Assembly: GCA_937871355.1 (NCBI GenBank)
Contig: CALMPX010000206.1
Coordinates: forward strand, 1-36,354
DNA: 36,354 bases
Source: an uncultured Bdellovibrio sp.
GTDB lineage: Bacteria; Bdellovibrionota; Bdellovibrionia; Bdellovibrionales; Bdellovibrionaceae
Reading direction: 5' to 3'
This document shows, piece by piece, positions 22,103 through 32,127 of the stretch (position 1 is the first letter of the stretch; each line of letters begins with the position of its first letter). The notes under the pieces were generated by a model, which saw only the letters and a program-made list of their open reading frames with translations, had not been told where the DNA came from and made no database searches. A program made the position numbers and the translations under genes.

Positions 22103-25100
22103 TTAAAAGCCGCTAACTGTTCTTATGGTTGGCGTACTTCCCGATTTTCCATTTGTTGTATCTCCGGTACAGTAGACATCTCCTGCTTGATTTACACCGC
22201 AGCTGATTTTATTTTTTCCTAGATAAATACCATATTCATAATCATCACCAACTGAAATATTTTGAAAACCGGATTGATTTAATGCAAAGGACACACCTAC
22301 CGGAACATCATCTGTCGTTCCAATACCAAGCTGTCCCGCCTGATTATTTCCCCAACATTTCACTTTTCCGCTATCCACACCACTTCCGATCAGGGCACAA
22401 GTGTGAAAACTACCCACAGAAACTTTAGTAATTAAATTTAAATTATCTATAGTTTGTAAGTTTACTCCATAGCCATAGCCCCAGCATTTGACTTTTCCAA
22501 CATCAACGCCACTGCCTATCACTGCACAGCTTTTGTAATTTGAAATTTCAACTTGAGAAGCCTGTGTTAAGCCTGCGACCTCAACGGGAGTATTACTTGA
22601 AGTAGTTGTGCCATCGCCTAGTTGTCTTTGAGCATTATATCCCCAACATTTCACTTTTCCCGCATCAATTCCACTTCCGATAACAGCACACGTATGTTGC
22701 CCTCGCGCGGCTATGTAAGACACTTCGCTTAAACCACTCACAAAAACGGCATTATATTGACTTACGTTCGTTCCATTGCCTAGTTGGCCTTCTCCGTTAT
22801 AGCCCCAACATTTCACTTTTCCTGCATCAATGCCACTACCGATTAACGCACAACTATGAGTGGAGCCAGAAGAAACTTGAATCGAATTTAATACATTATT
22901 TACTAAAACAGGATTAACCCTAACTGCTGTTGTTCCGTCACCGAGCTGACCATATCCATTAAAACCCCAACATTTTACTTTTCCGGCGTCAATACCGCTT
23001 CCAATCAAGGCACAAGTATGAAATACACCCATAGAAAATTGCGTGCTATTATCGATTCCAATAATTGCGGTAGGAAGAGCAACGACATTACCGGTTGAAA
23101 GCGGAGTTGCATTTGGTCTTCCCCAACATTTGACTTTTCCGCTATCGACACCAGCGCTAATCAAAGCACAAACAGAATAACCATTTGTCGAGACTTGTGA
23201 CGCCGAATCTATACTATTAATTTTTTGAAAAGTTGTTTTAAAGGCCTGAGTTCCATCACCAAGTTTTCCTTTAACATCATCTCCCCAACATTTCACTTTT
23301 CCCGTTTCGACACCAGAGCCAATGTACGCGCAGGTATTAATTGCACCAGAGGATACTTGTGATGCATTCGTTAAACCGTTCACAAATACGGGATTCAATT
23401 GCAATGTCGTGGTACCGTCACCCAACTGACCCATTTCATTATTTCCCCAGCATTTTACTTTTCCTAAATCTGGTCCACTTCCGATTAAGGCACAAGTGTG
23501 ATATGCACCAGATGAAACTTGCGATACATTTGTTAAACCATTCACAAATACGGGTGTTACTCGAGATGTGGTCGTCCCATCTCCTAACTGACTATTAACA
23601 TTCCAGCCCCAGCATTTCACTTTGCCTGTATCAATTCCACTTCCGATCACAGCACAAGTATGGTATGCACCAGCTGAAATTTGTGATACGTTATCTAAAT
23701 TGACAACTAAATTAGGAGAATTAGTATCATGACCACTGTTATCCCCGTTACCAAGACTTCCATGATAATTGCTACCCCAACATTTCACTTTCCCAGCATC
23801 AACTCCACCTCCACTTAAGGCGCAACTGTAGCCAGCTCCAGCGACAACTTGAATTATATCGGTTAAACCACTCACAAAAACAGGATTGGCATAGGAGCTC
23901 GTGTTAGTTCCATCTCCAAGTCCACCATAATAATTTGATCCCCAACATTTCACTTTTCCAGTATCAACTCCGGACCCAATCAAAGCACACTTATGTGAAT
24001 CTCCCACGGCAACTTGATTTACGTTGTTTAAATTACTTACCCAAGTTTGACCACTATTAATGGGAAACTCTGCTAAACTACTTCTACAGGTTACTTTTCC
24101 TGCGTTAACGCCCACTCCACCAATAACAGCGCAAAAATATTCATCACTACCATTAGAATATAAATTCATAGAAATATTCACGACATCAGACAAACTGTTT
24201 CCAGATATGTTCTCTGGTAAAGAAATTGTAGAAATTTCTCCACCACCAGGATCATGCGTAAAATCACCCCAACATAAAACTTTACCGTACTGAGTTAAAA
24301 AACAATTGTGATTTAATCCCGCTAATATCTGCGGCGGAGTGAAGGCTCCAGGGTTAGGATCTATACCCGTCGCCTCAATATTATAAATCTTATCACCACC
24401 GATTTCACCACACGATCGGTGAATCGCCGTATTTTTAATTCCAGGACTTGTTGGATGAGCCCTAACGGTAACAAAACACGAACTTTGAGAGGCTTGTCCG
24501 CCGGCACTGCATGTGTAATTTGTTAAAGTAAAATCTGATGAATTATCTATTGTAGGTGTTGTGCAATTTATTAGCGGCTGCGAATTTGGATTTCTAAAAA
24601 ATAAAGTCATTTCGATCGAAGATTTATTCGGCTGCACGACTCCTAAATTTGTCAATCCATATTCCTGCTGCCAGTCAGCCAACAACACTCCATTAACACT
24701 TATATTCGTAGTCACAGAAGCGCCGACGCAAGATCTAGATAATGTTGTCGTTTTCAAACCTGTGCCCGTTGGGTTCGCTTGAATTTCAATCGCGCAACTA
24801 TTACTGTTTTCTAAATCATTCAGATCACAACCATCGTATAATATTGAAAAATCAGTGGTGTTCGATAAAACCGGAGCCGTACAACCTGTTGCATCCGCAC
24901 CGTCATTTTGTATATAAAACCATTCCGAGCTGGAATTGTTTCCCACATAAATATTATTAAAATTATAATTCGTTGGACTGATGCTTAACACCGGTCCAAG
25001 AGCCGTCACTGTGATTTGATTTGCGGTGGTGCTGACTGTTCCACCGTAAACACATGTTCGTGACAACGTCGTCGTTTTTAATCCTATCGATTGTGGAATA

Positions 25101-25303
25101 GGCTCAACACTGACCATACAATTCGAACTGACCAGTAAGTCATTTGTCCCACAGTTATCACTTAATAATTGAAAATCAATCGCATTAGATAAAACAGGCG
25201 CAGAACAACTGCTGGCTCTGGCTAATGAACTGCTGTTACTGATTGTAAAAGCCTGCGCTCCGATCACATCTCCTATGTCGATCGTTCCAAAATCATAACT
25301 CAA
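22103..25303 (-). pseudogene. RCC1-repeat part of a frameshifted large surface lipoprotein
   Basis: 1066 residues in frame. The first about 330 residues are beta-sandwich repeats of about 100 residues with recurring NYNFNNIYVG, CxAPVLSN and TTLSRxC motifs (choice-of-anchor/HYDIN-like domains). The rest contains 11 exact GKVKCWG motifs plus about three degenerate ones, each with HTCALIGSG and GQLGDGT-like neighbours: RCC1 repeats that fold as beta-propeller blades. No usable start or ribosome binding site is seen (the first codon here is TTG), and the upstream fragment at 25327-26076 continues into it if one base is inserted in the A-run near 25340-25342. Together they encode a lipoprotein of about 1320 residues, probably on the cell surface. 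A sequencing error or phase variation would also explain the break. Confidence 0.72.
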
Positions 25304-25326
25304 AGGCGCGATCGCCAGTGTTGGTG

Positions 25327-26076
25327 TTAGTCCGGTGACTTTATTTTATCTATTTTCGTACTGACCGTACCACCACTCGAACAGCTTCTCGATAACGTGG
25401 CTTTTTTTACCCCGCCTGATTGCGGATTAGCAACGACAGTAACGCTGCATGATCCATTTAATCCCAAATCTAAAACACCACAACTATCTGCTGTGATAGT
25501 AAAATCCAAAGTGTTACTCAATGTAACTAAACCACACCCCGTCACAGCCGTTTGACTTCCGGACGATAAAGTAAAAATCTGTGCGCTAGAATTGCTGTTG
25601 ACCGACATACTATTAAAATTTTTCGTATCAGGACTCCATGCCATAGCGGCCGGAACAACCACAGCCGTAATGAGACTTTGACTGGTACGAACCTCTGTTT
25701 CGTAATTACATGAACGACTTAACGTTAAACTGTATGTTCCTACGGTTGAGGGATTAATGGCTACTTGCACATCACAAGTTTCATTGGGCTGCATACTTGA
25801 GGAGGTACAACCATCACTGACCAAAGTAAAATTAGTCGTATCCGATAAAGTCACACTACTACATAAAGTGGCCTGCCTACTTCCCAAGTTTTGATAGGTA
25901 AATGTTTGTGTCGTATTCGAACCTAGATTAACACTTCCATAATCGTAAGCTCCTTTATCCCAAGTCAAATTATCGACAGAAGCTAAAGTGACTTCAGAAT
26001 AATTTCCAAAAGGAACGCATCCGCTGAAAAGCAAAATGATTCCATACAAAAAAAATGTATTTGAAGCGCGGTTCAT
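25327..26076 (-). CDS. N-terminal fragment of the large RCC1-repeat lipoprotein
   Basis: 249 residues. Lipoprotein signal: a hydrophobic stretch ends in LLFSGC with Cys at about residue 20. Two beta-sandwich repeats follow (DYGSVNLGSNTTQTFTY..., then MSVNSNSSAQIFTL...) with CxxVTLS and LSRSC motifs that also occur in the downstream ORF. The repeat breaks off at GGTVSTKIDKIKSPD and stop. The equivalent place of the next repeat reads GGTVSTTANQITVTAL, and adding one A to the AAA run restores VTGLTPTLAIAP in frame, joining it to the RCC1 ORF. It is therefore the start of the same gene. Confidence 0.78.
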   Translation of the reverse strand: MNRASNTFFLYGIILLFSGCVPFGNYSEVTLASVDNLTWDKGAYDYGSVNLGSNTTQTFTYQNLGSRQATLCSSVTLSDTTNFTLVSDGCTSSSMQPNETCDVQVAINPSTVGTYSLTLSRSCNYETEVRTSQSLITAVVVPAAMAWSPDTKNFNSMSVNSNSSAQIFTLSSGSQTAVTGCGLVTLSNTLDFTITADSCGVLDLGLNGSCSVTVVANPQSGGVKKATLSRSCSSGGTVSTKIDKIKSPD

Positions 26077-26165
26077 GGCTTATTTATCGGTTAAAAAAAT
26101 GAACTTCTGAAGTTTAACAATGTCTCAATCTGAAACAAGGTTGTTAGTTATTTGCGTTCACTCAA

Positions 26166-27278
26166 CTAGAACGTTTTACAGTTTTTATCCGGAGTCGCTT
26201 TTTGTACATCAACTGCCTGTTGCCAATCGGCATTAAAAGTAGATGATAAGAATTGCGCCGTGGGAACTGAAGAAAGTATAATGCCAATTTCACGCGCTTT
26301 CGTCAGTGAGTTTAAAGAGTAGTTTTCAGATCCCACAAAGCTTGATTTCCCATCTACAATCATCATTTTTTGATGCATATAGGGAATGGTGGCACTGGCC
26401 GGAGAAACTAAAACACGACTTTGTACACCGGATTTTTCCATCAAAGCTAACACGGGAAAATTAAATGCAGGGTTCGGAGTAAGATCACATCCTGGCGCGA
26501 TCACTTTAACCTGAATACCTTTTTGAGCTGCTGCGATCAGGTGTTCGCTCATGGCTCCACGAGAAAAATTTTCTACAGTGACTTGAATGGATGTTTGAGC
26601 TGAGTCAATAAATTCAAGAAGTTTAGCTTCTGAATTGGTCGGGCTAATCACAAGATTCGGGCTGACCGGAGCTGTTGTTCGCGCCCCATGATCACCTGCA
26701 TTTAAAATATCATCTGAAAATAATTTTAATAAATCAGAAATAACAAGGGGATCTTCTATTTTTAAACCTGCATCTCGTTGGACTTTAAAATTCATAGTTA
26801 AATTCATAGTCGTGATCCAAGCATAGGTGTCATCGACAATCATCGTTTTAGCATGACTGATGGAAAACGCATCACTACTTTTATAAACAGTTAAATCGGC
26901 GGCTTTTAAAGCATAAACGGTTTCAGCACTACTCAATCCTTTTTTTGATAGATCGACTGTTGATACAGCGTCGATATTCGAAAACATATCCTTATTTAAA
27001 ATGATTCGTATATCTAAACCACGTTGGCGTGCAGCAATGAGTTCTTTAACAACCGCGGCATCTGTTAAATTAAACATCCATAGCTTAATCGATGCCTTGG
27101 CATTATGAATGGCGTCGATAATGACTTTATGACCTTGAATATCCGGAGTGGTAAAAAATTGAACCGATGTACTTTCATTAATTTTGAGGTCTGCATTTTT
27201 ATGATTGTCATTATTGTTTTGAGCAGAACAACTTAAAATGACAAGAAATAGCGTGTAAATTATATATTTCATATTCAT
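26166..27278 (-). CDS. Phospholipase D-like lipoprotein
   Basis: 370 residues. Lipobox with Cys at residue 17 (VILSC), so it is probably anchored in an envelope membrane. Two HKD motifs are complete: HAKTMIVDD with H142, K144 and D149, and HQKMMIVDG with H292, K294 and D299, which together form one phosphodiesterase active site. Single proteins with two HKD motifs are phospholipases D, cardiolipin synthases or Nuc-like nucleases; the exported lipoprotein form favours a phospholipase or nuclease acting outside the cytoplasm. The GGGG before ATG at 27278 gives a good start. A promoter-like site lies just upstream. Confidence 0.87.
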   Translation of the reverse strand: MNMKYIIYTLFLVILSCSAQNNNDNHKNADLKINESTSVQFFTTPDIQGHKVIIDAIHNAKASIKLWMFNLTDAAVVKELIAARQRGLDIRIILNKDMFSNIDAVSTVDLSKKGLSSAETVYALKAADLTVYKSSDAFSISHAKTMIVDDTYAWITTMNLTMNFKVQRDAGLKIEDPLVISDLLKLFSDDILNAGDHGARTTAPVSPNLVISPTNSEAKLLEFIDSAQTSIQVTVENFSRGAMSEHLIAAAQKGIQVKVIAPGCDLTPNPAFNFPVLALMEKSGVQSRVLVSPASATIPYMHQKMMIVDGKSSFVGSENYSLNSLTKAREIGIILSSVPTAQFLSSTFNADWQQAVDVQKATPDKNCKTF

Positions 27279-27311
27279 TTTCTACCCCGTTGGTTATTGA
27301 TCACGGGTTCA

Positions 27312-27344
27312 ATTATAAGTCATATAATTAACAGGTCACCTGTT
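27312..27344 (-). promoter_or_regulatory. Promoter with overlapping palindrome before the phospholipase D gene
   Basis: On the minus strand TATAAT is at 27312-27317, and GTGACC (four of six matches to TTGACA) is at 27335-27340 with about 17 bases between, giving a transcript start close to the gene. A palindrome AACAGGT-C-ACCTGTT at 27330-27344 covers the -35, as an operator would. The same palindrome followed by TTTT also looks like a weak plus-strand terminator. Confidence 0.4.
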
Positions 27345-27410
27345 TTTTCAGGCTTTATCTCCTGTATAAATTAAGGCCATTTCTTCTATATTACTTAATA
27401 AAAATAAATT

Positions 27411-27523
27411 ATGAATTTATTTGCCAAAAATGTAAAAAATGAACTAGGTCATCGCGGATTAACGAATCACGCCGTCAGATAGAATTGGCGGAGATTCAGC
27501 AAACAAATTTAAAAATTAAGTAA
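27411..27523 (+). pseudogene. Possible remnant of a small HTH gene
   Basis: From ATG 27411 a 23-codon frame (begins MNLFAKNVKNELGHRGL) stops at 27482. If read in the +2 frame from 27476 it continues as QIELAEIQQTNLKIK to a stop at 27523. The joined text is loosely like the start of an XRE-type helix-turn-helix (a FAKxxKxxxxxRGLT segment followed by ELAE). This is only a resemblance in a short stretch and may be chance. Nothing else is recognised in the gap 27345-27531. Confidence 0.2.
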
Positions 27524-27531
27524 TTAAATTT

Positions 27532-28215
27532 TTATAATTTAGAAATACGACGGTTTAACTTAATTTTCTCTAGGTCCTTATAAATACTTAAGTAATTATA
27601 AAGAACCTTGGAAAAATAAACGTTTTTCTTCACTTCTGATGCCGGAACTCGGTTTAAATTATTAATACCCATATTGTAGGCAGAAATATAGGACGCCGCT
27701 TTGGATCTTAATGATTTCTTTAAATATTTAAAATACAAGGCTCCCACTTCGATATTGTAATGAGGATCCTTAAGTGAATTTTTACCTTTCCACTTAATTC
27801 CTTTCTTGTCGCAAATCCACTTAGCTGTATCGGGTTTAATTTGCATGAGACCTATCTCGCCGGCTGATCCAATGGCATAGGGATTAAAATGACTTTCTGT
27901 CTTAATGATAGCCATTAAAAAAATAGGATCATACTGATTCTTTCGACTTTCCTCGATCAAAGTTTCGACGACGTCCCGGCTTGCCAACTGACGACTATTA
28001 TTTTTTAAGTACTCTTCAATATAAGAGGACAGAAAAGGATCTTTTTCAAACCGTGAGGCCGCTGATGATGAATAGGCACCACTCAAAATCTCACGAGCCT
28101 GTTGTTGTCGGTCCTCTTCGTTATGACGAGACTGTGGACTTTGACAGGAGTTAAAATAAGACACCCCGACAAGCAAAAAAACTAAAAAGTGTATTTTCGA
28201 ATGAAATGTTCTCAT
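27532..28215 (-). CDS. Lytic transglycosylase (SLT family) lipoprotein
   Basis: About 227 residues from ATG 28215. Start candidates upstream (ATG 28251 with GGAG three bases before, TTG 28266) would give an overlong N-terminus, so 28215 is preferred although its ribosome binding site is poor. A hydrophobic segment ends in FNSC, a marginal lipobox. The C-terminal half is an SLT domain: AIIKTESHFNP with the catalytic Glu, GSAGEIGLMQI, NIEVGALYF and SAYNMG. It cleaves peptidoglycan between MurNAc and GlcNAc. In predators such enzymes can remodel either own or prey wall; that is inference. Confidence 0.88.
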   Translation of the reverse strand: MRTFHSKIHFLVFLLVGVSYFNSCQSPQSRHNEEDRQQQAREILSGAYSSSAASRFEKDPFLSSYIEEYLKNNSRQLASRDVVETLIEESRKNQYDPIFLMAIIKTESHFNPYAIGSAGEIGLMQIKPDTAKWICDKKGIKWKGKNSLKDPHYNIEVGALYFKYLKKSLRSKAASYISAYNMGINNLNRVPASEVKKNVYFSKVLYNYLSIYKDLEKIKLNRRISKL

Positions 28216-28478
28216 AAATAAATATATTGCGAAAAAAGGACCAAAACACATGATCTCCAAAGCCAAATAACGGGTATAGCAAAGATCAAAAGGCCACCGT
28301 TTTATTTGAAAACAGTATTTAGGTATTAGTGTCGAAAATATTTTTTACAGTGAGTAAAACTTCGGCGTAAGGTATTGGTACAAAAAATATGTCCTAAATT
28401 GAGATCAAATGAGTGCGAAGTTAGGTGACATTATGATCGGATTCACCTAGGATTGCCAAAATCTTACAAGGAAATAAA

Positions 28479-28814
28479 ATGCCGCTATTTATCGTGAAAG
28501 CCATGCTCCAAGAAGTCGAGTCAGAAGACATTTACAACGAATTCGATCAGGCCATGGCCGCTGAAGGTGGCTATGCTTACACCACCGGTGCCAATAACAA
28601 AATATTTGCTTTACCTCCGGACGAATTTGAATTTGACGTCGAAGAAACAGCTGACAGTTTACTCAAAGCCGTCAAACTAATCTGCGACCAAACAGAGAAA
28701 AAATATAAACTACCCAAAACACCGATCGTTGTCGTAGAACCCAAAGTCATCCGTTTTGCCAACTTAGAAGAATACACCGAAGACGACGAAGATCTCGACG
28801 AAGACGAAAACTAA
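28479..28814 (+). CDS. Unknown small acidic protein
   Basis: 111 residues, with no signal peptide or membrane segment. An alpha/beta-looking N-terminal part (MPLFIVKAMLQEVES) leads to a highly acidic C-terminus (EEYTEDDEDLDEDEN). AAGGA is well placed before the ATG. It ends 18 bases before the RluA gene on the same strand, so the two may be co-transcribed. The acidic tail could bind basic proteins or RNA-associated factors; no family is recognised. Confidence 0.7.
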   Translation: MPLFIVKAMLQEVESEDIYNEFDQAMAAEGGYAYTTGANNKIFALPPDEFEFDVEETADSLLKAVKLICDQTEKKYKLPKTPIVVVEPKVIRFANLEEYTEDDEDLDEDEN

Positions 28815-28832
28815 ATATTAACGACCACATTT

Positions 28833-29684
28833 ATGACGACAATTGATGACGGAATTAAATATTTCCTTAATTCTGAAACCCAGGTCTTAAGTGAAATTCT
28901 TTATGATACCTTCGATATCAATGCCAAAGACTTCGAATATCTTCTTAAATTTGGAGCTATCTACGTAAACAATGAACGCCAAACAAAAGACGGATGGATC
29001 CACCCCTCAAGTCAACTGCGCGTTCATACAAAACCGCGTCGATATAATTGTCATTACAATTGGAACGCGTTGGTCGTTTTCGAAAATGACTTTTGTTTAG
29101 TGCTCAACAAGCCCTCCGGCATTCCGAGTCATCCGTCAGTAGATAATATCATCGAAAATGCACTGACTCAAATGAGTATGGTGCGAAAAATTCCGCTTTT
29201 CGTGACTCATCGATTAGACACTCTCACTTCAGGTTTAATTGTTTACGGGAAGAAACAATCTTTTGTAAAAAGTTTTAATATTCAAATACAGGAACGCACC
29301 ATCCATAAAAAATATGTGGCCTTAGTAGAAAGTCATCAGACCTTCTCTAAGAAGTTGACTCATTATATGAATCCTACTGCGGGAACGCCAAAAAAATTAT
29401 CTGATTCTGTCATCGATGGTTGGTCTATTTGTGAATTGGAAATTTTAGAGCAAAAAGAATTTTCACCTCAGCTCAGTTGGATCAAAATTAATTTACTTAC
29501 GGGACGTACCCATCAGATTCGATCACAGCTCTCACAAATTGGAGCTCCTATAATAGGAGATACGCTGTATGGATCGCAAAGACCGTTTCAACCAAATGCC
29601 ATAGCGCTGAGATCTTGCGAAATCCAATTCAAATGTGGCGAGGAACATATGAAATTTAATATTCACGAGGATTTTGAATTTTGA
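28833..29684 (+). CDS. RluA-family pseudouridine synthase
   Basis: 283 residues. The catalytic motif HRLDTLTSG with D129 is complete, with the characteristic LNKPSGIPSHP strand before it and GRTHQIRSQLSQIG near residue 227. The N-terminal 75 residues have an S4-like feature (LLKFGAIYVNNERQ). The enzyme isomerises uridine in rRNA or tRNA. The exact target cannot be deduced. Start is the ATG at 28833 with no strong ribosome binding site, likely relying on the gene upstream. Confidence 0.93.
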   Translation: MTTIDDGIKYFLNSETQVLSEILYDTFDINAKDFEYLLKFGAIYVNNERQTKDGWIHPSSQLRVHTKPRRYNCHYNWNALVVFENDFCLVLNKPSGIPSHPSVDNIIENALTQMSMVRKIPLFVTHRLDTLTSGLIVYGKKQSFVKSFNIQIQERTIHKKYVALVESHQTFSKKLTHYMNPTAGTPKKLSDSVIDGWSICELEILEQKEFSPQLSWIKINLLTGRTHQIRSQLSQIGAPIIGDTLYGSQRPFQPNAIALRSCEIQFKCGEEHMKFNIHEDFEF

Positions 29685-29704
29685 AATCTGCTCAAGCAGC
29701 TAAA

Positions 29705-30259
29705 TTATTTACTTCGGCTTTTTAAAATTTCCATCATCATGGCATTTTCTGATTTTTTATTCGCTTTTGGCTTTTTAACTGGCTTTGATATAGGTTTCTT
29801 TAATGGTCCTGTATTAAATAAACTGGGCCGACTTGTATCAACTTCGTCATTGCTATGTTGTCGTCGGGCTTGCTTTTGTGGGTTGGTCTCTTTGATCATT
29901 AAACCAAATAAGGGGTTCCCTTTATTAATCTCTCGAATCACCGACTTCATCAGCGATTCAAAATCCTCATTTTCTGCTGGCAAATACAAAGCTTCTTTTC
30001 TTCCTGGATGATTTTCTAAGAATGGAAATTTCGCGCACACGGCGCTCTGTTTTATTTTTTCAATGGGAAAAAAAGCGCCGTACCACAATTCAAAAGGATA
30101 GGCTCGACCACGGTACTCTGTCGTCTTGCTGTCTTCAGTTAAAACAAGAATCAGCTTTTCATTTAAATAATAGCCTACACCGCCCCACATTCGTTTTTGC
30201 TCAACTGTGGGCGGTAGCAATTCTTCGATCCATAAAAGATGCTGAAGATCTTGGGACAT
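29705..30259 (-). CDS. TfoX N-terminal domain protein
   Basis: 184 residues. Residues about 1-105 match the TfoX N-terminal domain: KRMWGGVGYYLNEKLILVL is the signature, with GAFFPIE-type strands later. The domain occurs in competence regulators but also alone in proteins of unknown role. Residues 120-184 are a long, Lys-rich, low-complexity tail (KKPISKPVKKPKANKKSE), which could bind nucleic acids. The C-terminal TfoX domain is missing, so a competence role should not be assumed. Confidence 0.78.
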   Translation of the reverse strand: MSQDLQHLLWIEELLPPTVEQKRMWGGVGYYLNEKLILVLTEDSKTTEYRGRAYPFELWYGAFFPIEKIKQSAVCAKFPFLENHPGRKEALYLPAENEDFESLMKSVIREINKGNPLFGLMIKETNPQKQARRQHSNDEVDTSRPSLFNTGPLKKPISKPVKKPKANKKSENAMMMEILKSRSK

Positions 30260-30273
30260 GTTTTAAATATAAA

Positions 30274-31014
30274 CTAAAAATCTTTAGCTTTAAGCTGAAT
30301 ACTTTTTCTGAACTTAATAGTTGATTGAGTTAAACCAGTATCCGGCGTTCCATACAGAACTGAGCCCAATACCACGCGAATGTCATCACTCACTTTTTTA
30401 GGCGCTAAGATTTCAAGTCCGGCACCCCAACCGTTAACAACTTGAAAGCCCGTTGATTCAAATCCTTTTTTCAAAGTGAGGGCTTGGTAATCGGAATAAT
30501 CATTACCCCACGAGTAACCCATAGTTACTCCAACTGTTCCCGACAATGAAAGTAACTCGTCGAGATTAAGAACTGATAATCCTTTTTCGATGATTTTATT
30601 GAAACTATCTAAGATTTTCGATCTTTCTGATCTTAATTCAAAATCAGTTCCATAGGCCCATAAAAAATGGCTTTTTCCTAATTGTTTGTTCACGACATCA
30701 AAAACTTCGCAGGCATAAAGTTTACCTTTGGCTAAAATCATTCCGGCGCCAACTTCTGCACAAAAAATCAAACCTTTACTTTTAACAACATCATCATTAG
30801 CCGTCATGGGGCTGTAATTCGCCAAGCGATAACGAAGCCCACTGAAGATTTCTTGCGCCAAGGGATATGTGCTTTCACGCTGATTAAAAATCGAGTATAA
30901 TTTTGAATTTTGTTCCAGATAGCGTTGAAGTTGTAAATCATTTTTGACCTGAGCTACGGATACTGTCGACAAACCTACTGACACGCAAAATAATAATAAA
31001 GCTATTTTTTTCAT
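30274..31014 (-). CDS. Secreted protein of unknown function
   Basis: 246 residues from the ATG at 31014, preceded by AGGTGGGG; a GTG nine bases upstream is less likely. Signal peptide MKKIALLLFCVSVGLSTVSVA, cleavage before QVKND. The mature part mixes helices and Gly-rich strand pairs (GAGMILAKGKLYACEVFD, GTVGVTMGYSWG, GWGAGLEILAPKK), rather like a small beta-barrel or lipid-binding fold. No family is recognised. It diverges from the metalloprotease gene at 31171 and may share regulation with it. Confidence 0.75.
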   Translation of the reverse strand: MKKIALLLFCVSVGLSTVSVAQVKNDLQLQRYLEQNSKLYSIFNQRESTYPLAQEIFSGLRYRLANYSPMTANDDVVKSKGLIFCAEVGAGMILAKGKLYACEVFDVVNKQLGKSHFLWAYGTDFELRSERSKILDSFNKIIEKGLSVLNLDELLSLSGTVGVTMGYSWGNDYSDYQALTLKKGFESTGFQVVNGWGAGLEILAPKKVSDDIRVVLGSVLYGTPDTGLTQSTIKFRKSIQLKAKDF

Positions 31015-31054
31015 TAACCCCACCTTTATTCATTTATTGGAGCATCAAAAATAC

Positions 31055-31100
31055 TTCGTTTCAACGAATAAAATGCCGGTTAAGAATCATTGCGGCATTT
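31055..31100. promoter_or_regulatory. Two inverted repeats in the divergent promoter region
   Basis: TTCGTT-TC-AACGAA at 31055-31068 is a perfect 14-bp palindrome, and AAATGCCG (31071-31078) pairs with CGGCATTT (31093-31100). They lie between divergent genes. A -10-like TATAAT for the plus-strand gene is at 31136-31141, with AAGGAG at 31161-31166 before its ATG. The first palindrome suits an operator; the second hairpin has a moderate U-tract on the plus strand. Confidence 0.4.
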
Positions 31101-31170
31101 CTTTATTGTTCTATACAAAGCATTTTTTTGAATCCTATAATTTAAGAGCCTCATACGTGCAAGGAGTCTT

Positions 31171-32124
31171 ATGTTTTTAGCTCGATTTATTCTGTTCGGG
31201 TTTATGATCAGTTTTGCGGCCCAGATCGCTTTAGCACAAAATCCGCCTGCGAATTCTTACACCCTCGTTACGTTTGAAAATTCACATTTTCGTGATTGGA
31301 CGTATGCTGAATTAAAATCTAAAATCACGATCAATCAAGATATGATCGATTTAAATATTTGCAACGGTCTTGAAAAAATGCTTTTGCCTGATCTGGTCAA
31401 ATCTAATCCGCAAAAAAATTCCTTCCGTATTCTTAATGCCGCCACATCAAAAAAAATCACTTTTATCGATGGAACACTCTTTAACGAAGCTGGACAAAAA
31501 ATTTCTCCCTCTACGATTTCCGACAGCTATACCATCGCTATCCTTGGCTTGGTGAAGCAACTTCGCCAATACCCTGAAGGCCGGCGTCTTATTTCTTTGA
31601 TCCAACAAGGAATTTATCCAATCACATTGGCTAAAACAGGAGGTCCTCGATTTGAATTTGTCGGTAACACCGGCAAAGCCAACTCTGGTTACGAAGAAGC
31701 AACGATCATGCAGTCCTTCTCATCTTTAAGAAAAAGTGCAGAAACGGATACAAACTTTAAACAATTTGGCGCTGGCGGCTTCGTCCGCTTTGATCCCAAT
31801 ATCAAAAATATTTCCAATATCGAAAGCGACAACGTTACTCGCTCGTCACCTGTCTTGGCGGCTTTCGCTCATGAGCTTTATCATGCTTTTGATAGCGTTC
31901 GCGGTTTATTGGATCGGCGTCATGTCGTCGGAGACAAAATGGAGTTCATGGAGGTCGCCGAATTCCGCGGAGTATACTTTGAAAATGTTATCCGCAAAAA
32001 CTTAGGTCGCAAATTTCGCAAGTACTATGGTCGTGTTGATTTAAATAACCCCGCACAAGCAGAAAAAACCATGTTAGACAAACAAGGTCAACCCTACTTG
32101 ATGCCTACACCGTGTTTGAAGTAA
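31171..32124 (+). CDS. Secreted HExxH zinc metalloprotease candidate
   Basis: 317 residues; signal peptide MFLARFILFGFMISFAAQIALA, cleavage before QNPP. AFAHELYHAFDSVRG gives the zinc motif H234-E-L-Y-H238; downstream MEVAEFRGVYFENVIRKN supplies E261 or E264 as a possible third ligand. This arrangement, with FRGVYFEN and a LGRKFRKYYGR segment, resembles the NleD/M91-type family. NleD proteins cleave host signalling kinases; here the protein is exported by a probable predator. Family membership is suggestive, not certain. The next gene follows three bases later. Confidence 0.72.
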   Translation: MFLARFILFGFMISFAAQIALAQNPPANSYTLVTFENSHFRDWTYAELKSKITINQDMIDLNICNGLEKMLLPDLVKSNPQKNSFRILNAATSKKITFIDGTLFNEAGQKISPSTISDSYTIAILGLVKQLRQYPEGRRLISLIQQGIYPITLAKTGGPRFEFVGNTGKANSGYEEATIMQSFSSLRKSAETDTNFKQFGAGGFVRFDPNIKNISNIESDNVTRSSPVLAAFAHELYHAFDSVRGLLDRRHVVGDKMEFMEVAEFRGVYFENVIRKNLGRKFRKYYGRVDLNNPAQAEKTMLDKQGQPYLMPTPCLK

Positions 32125-32127
32125 CCG

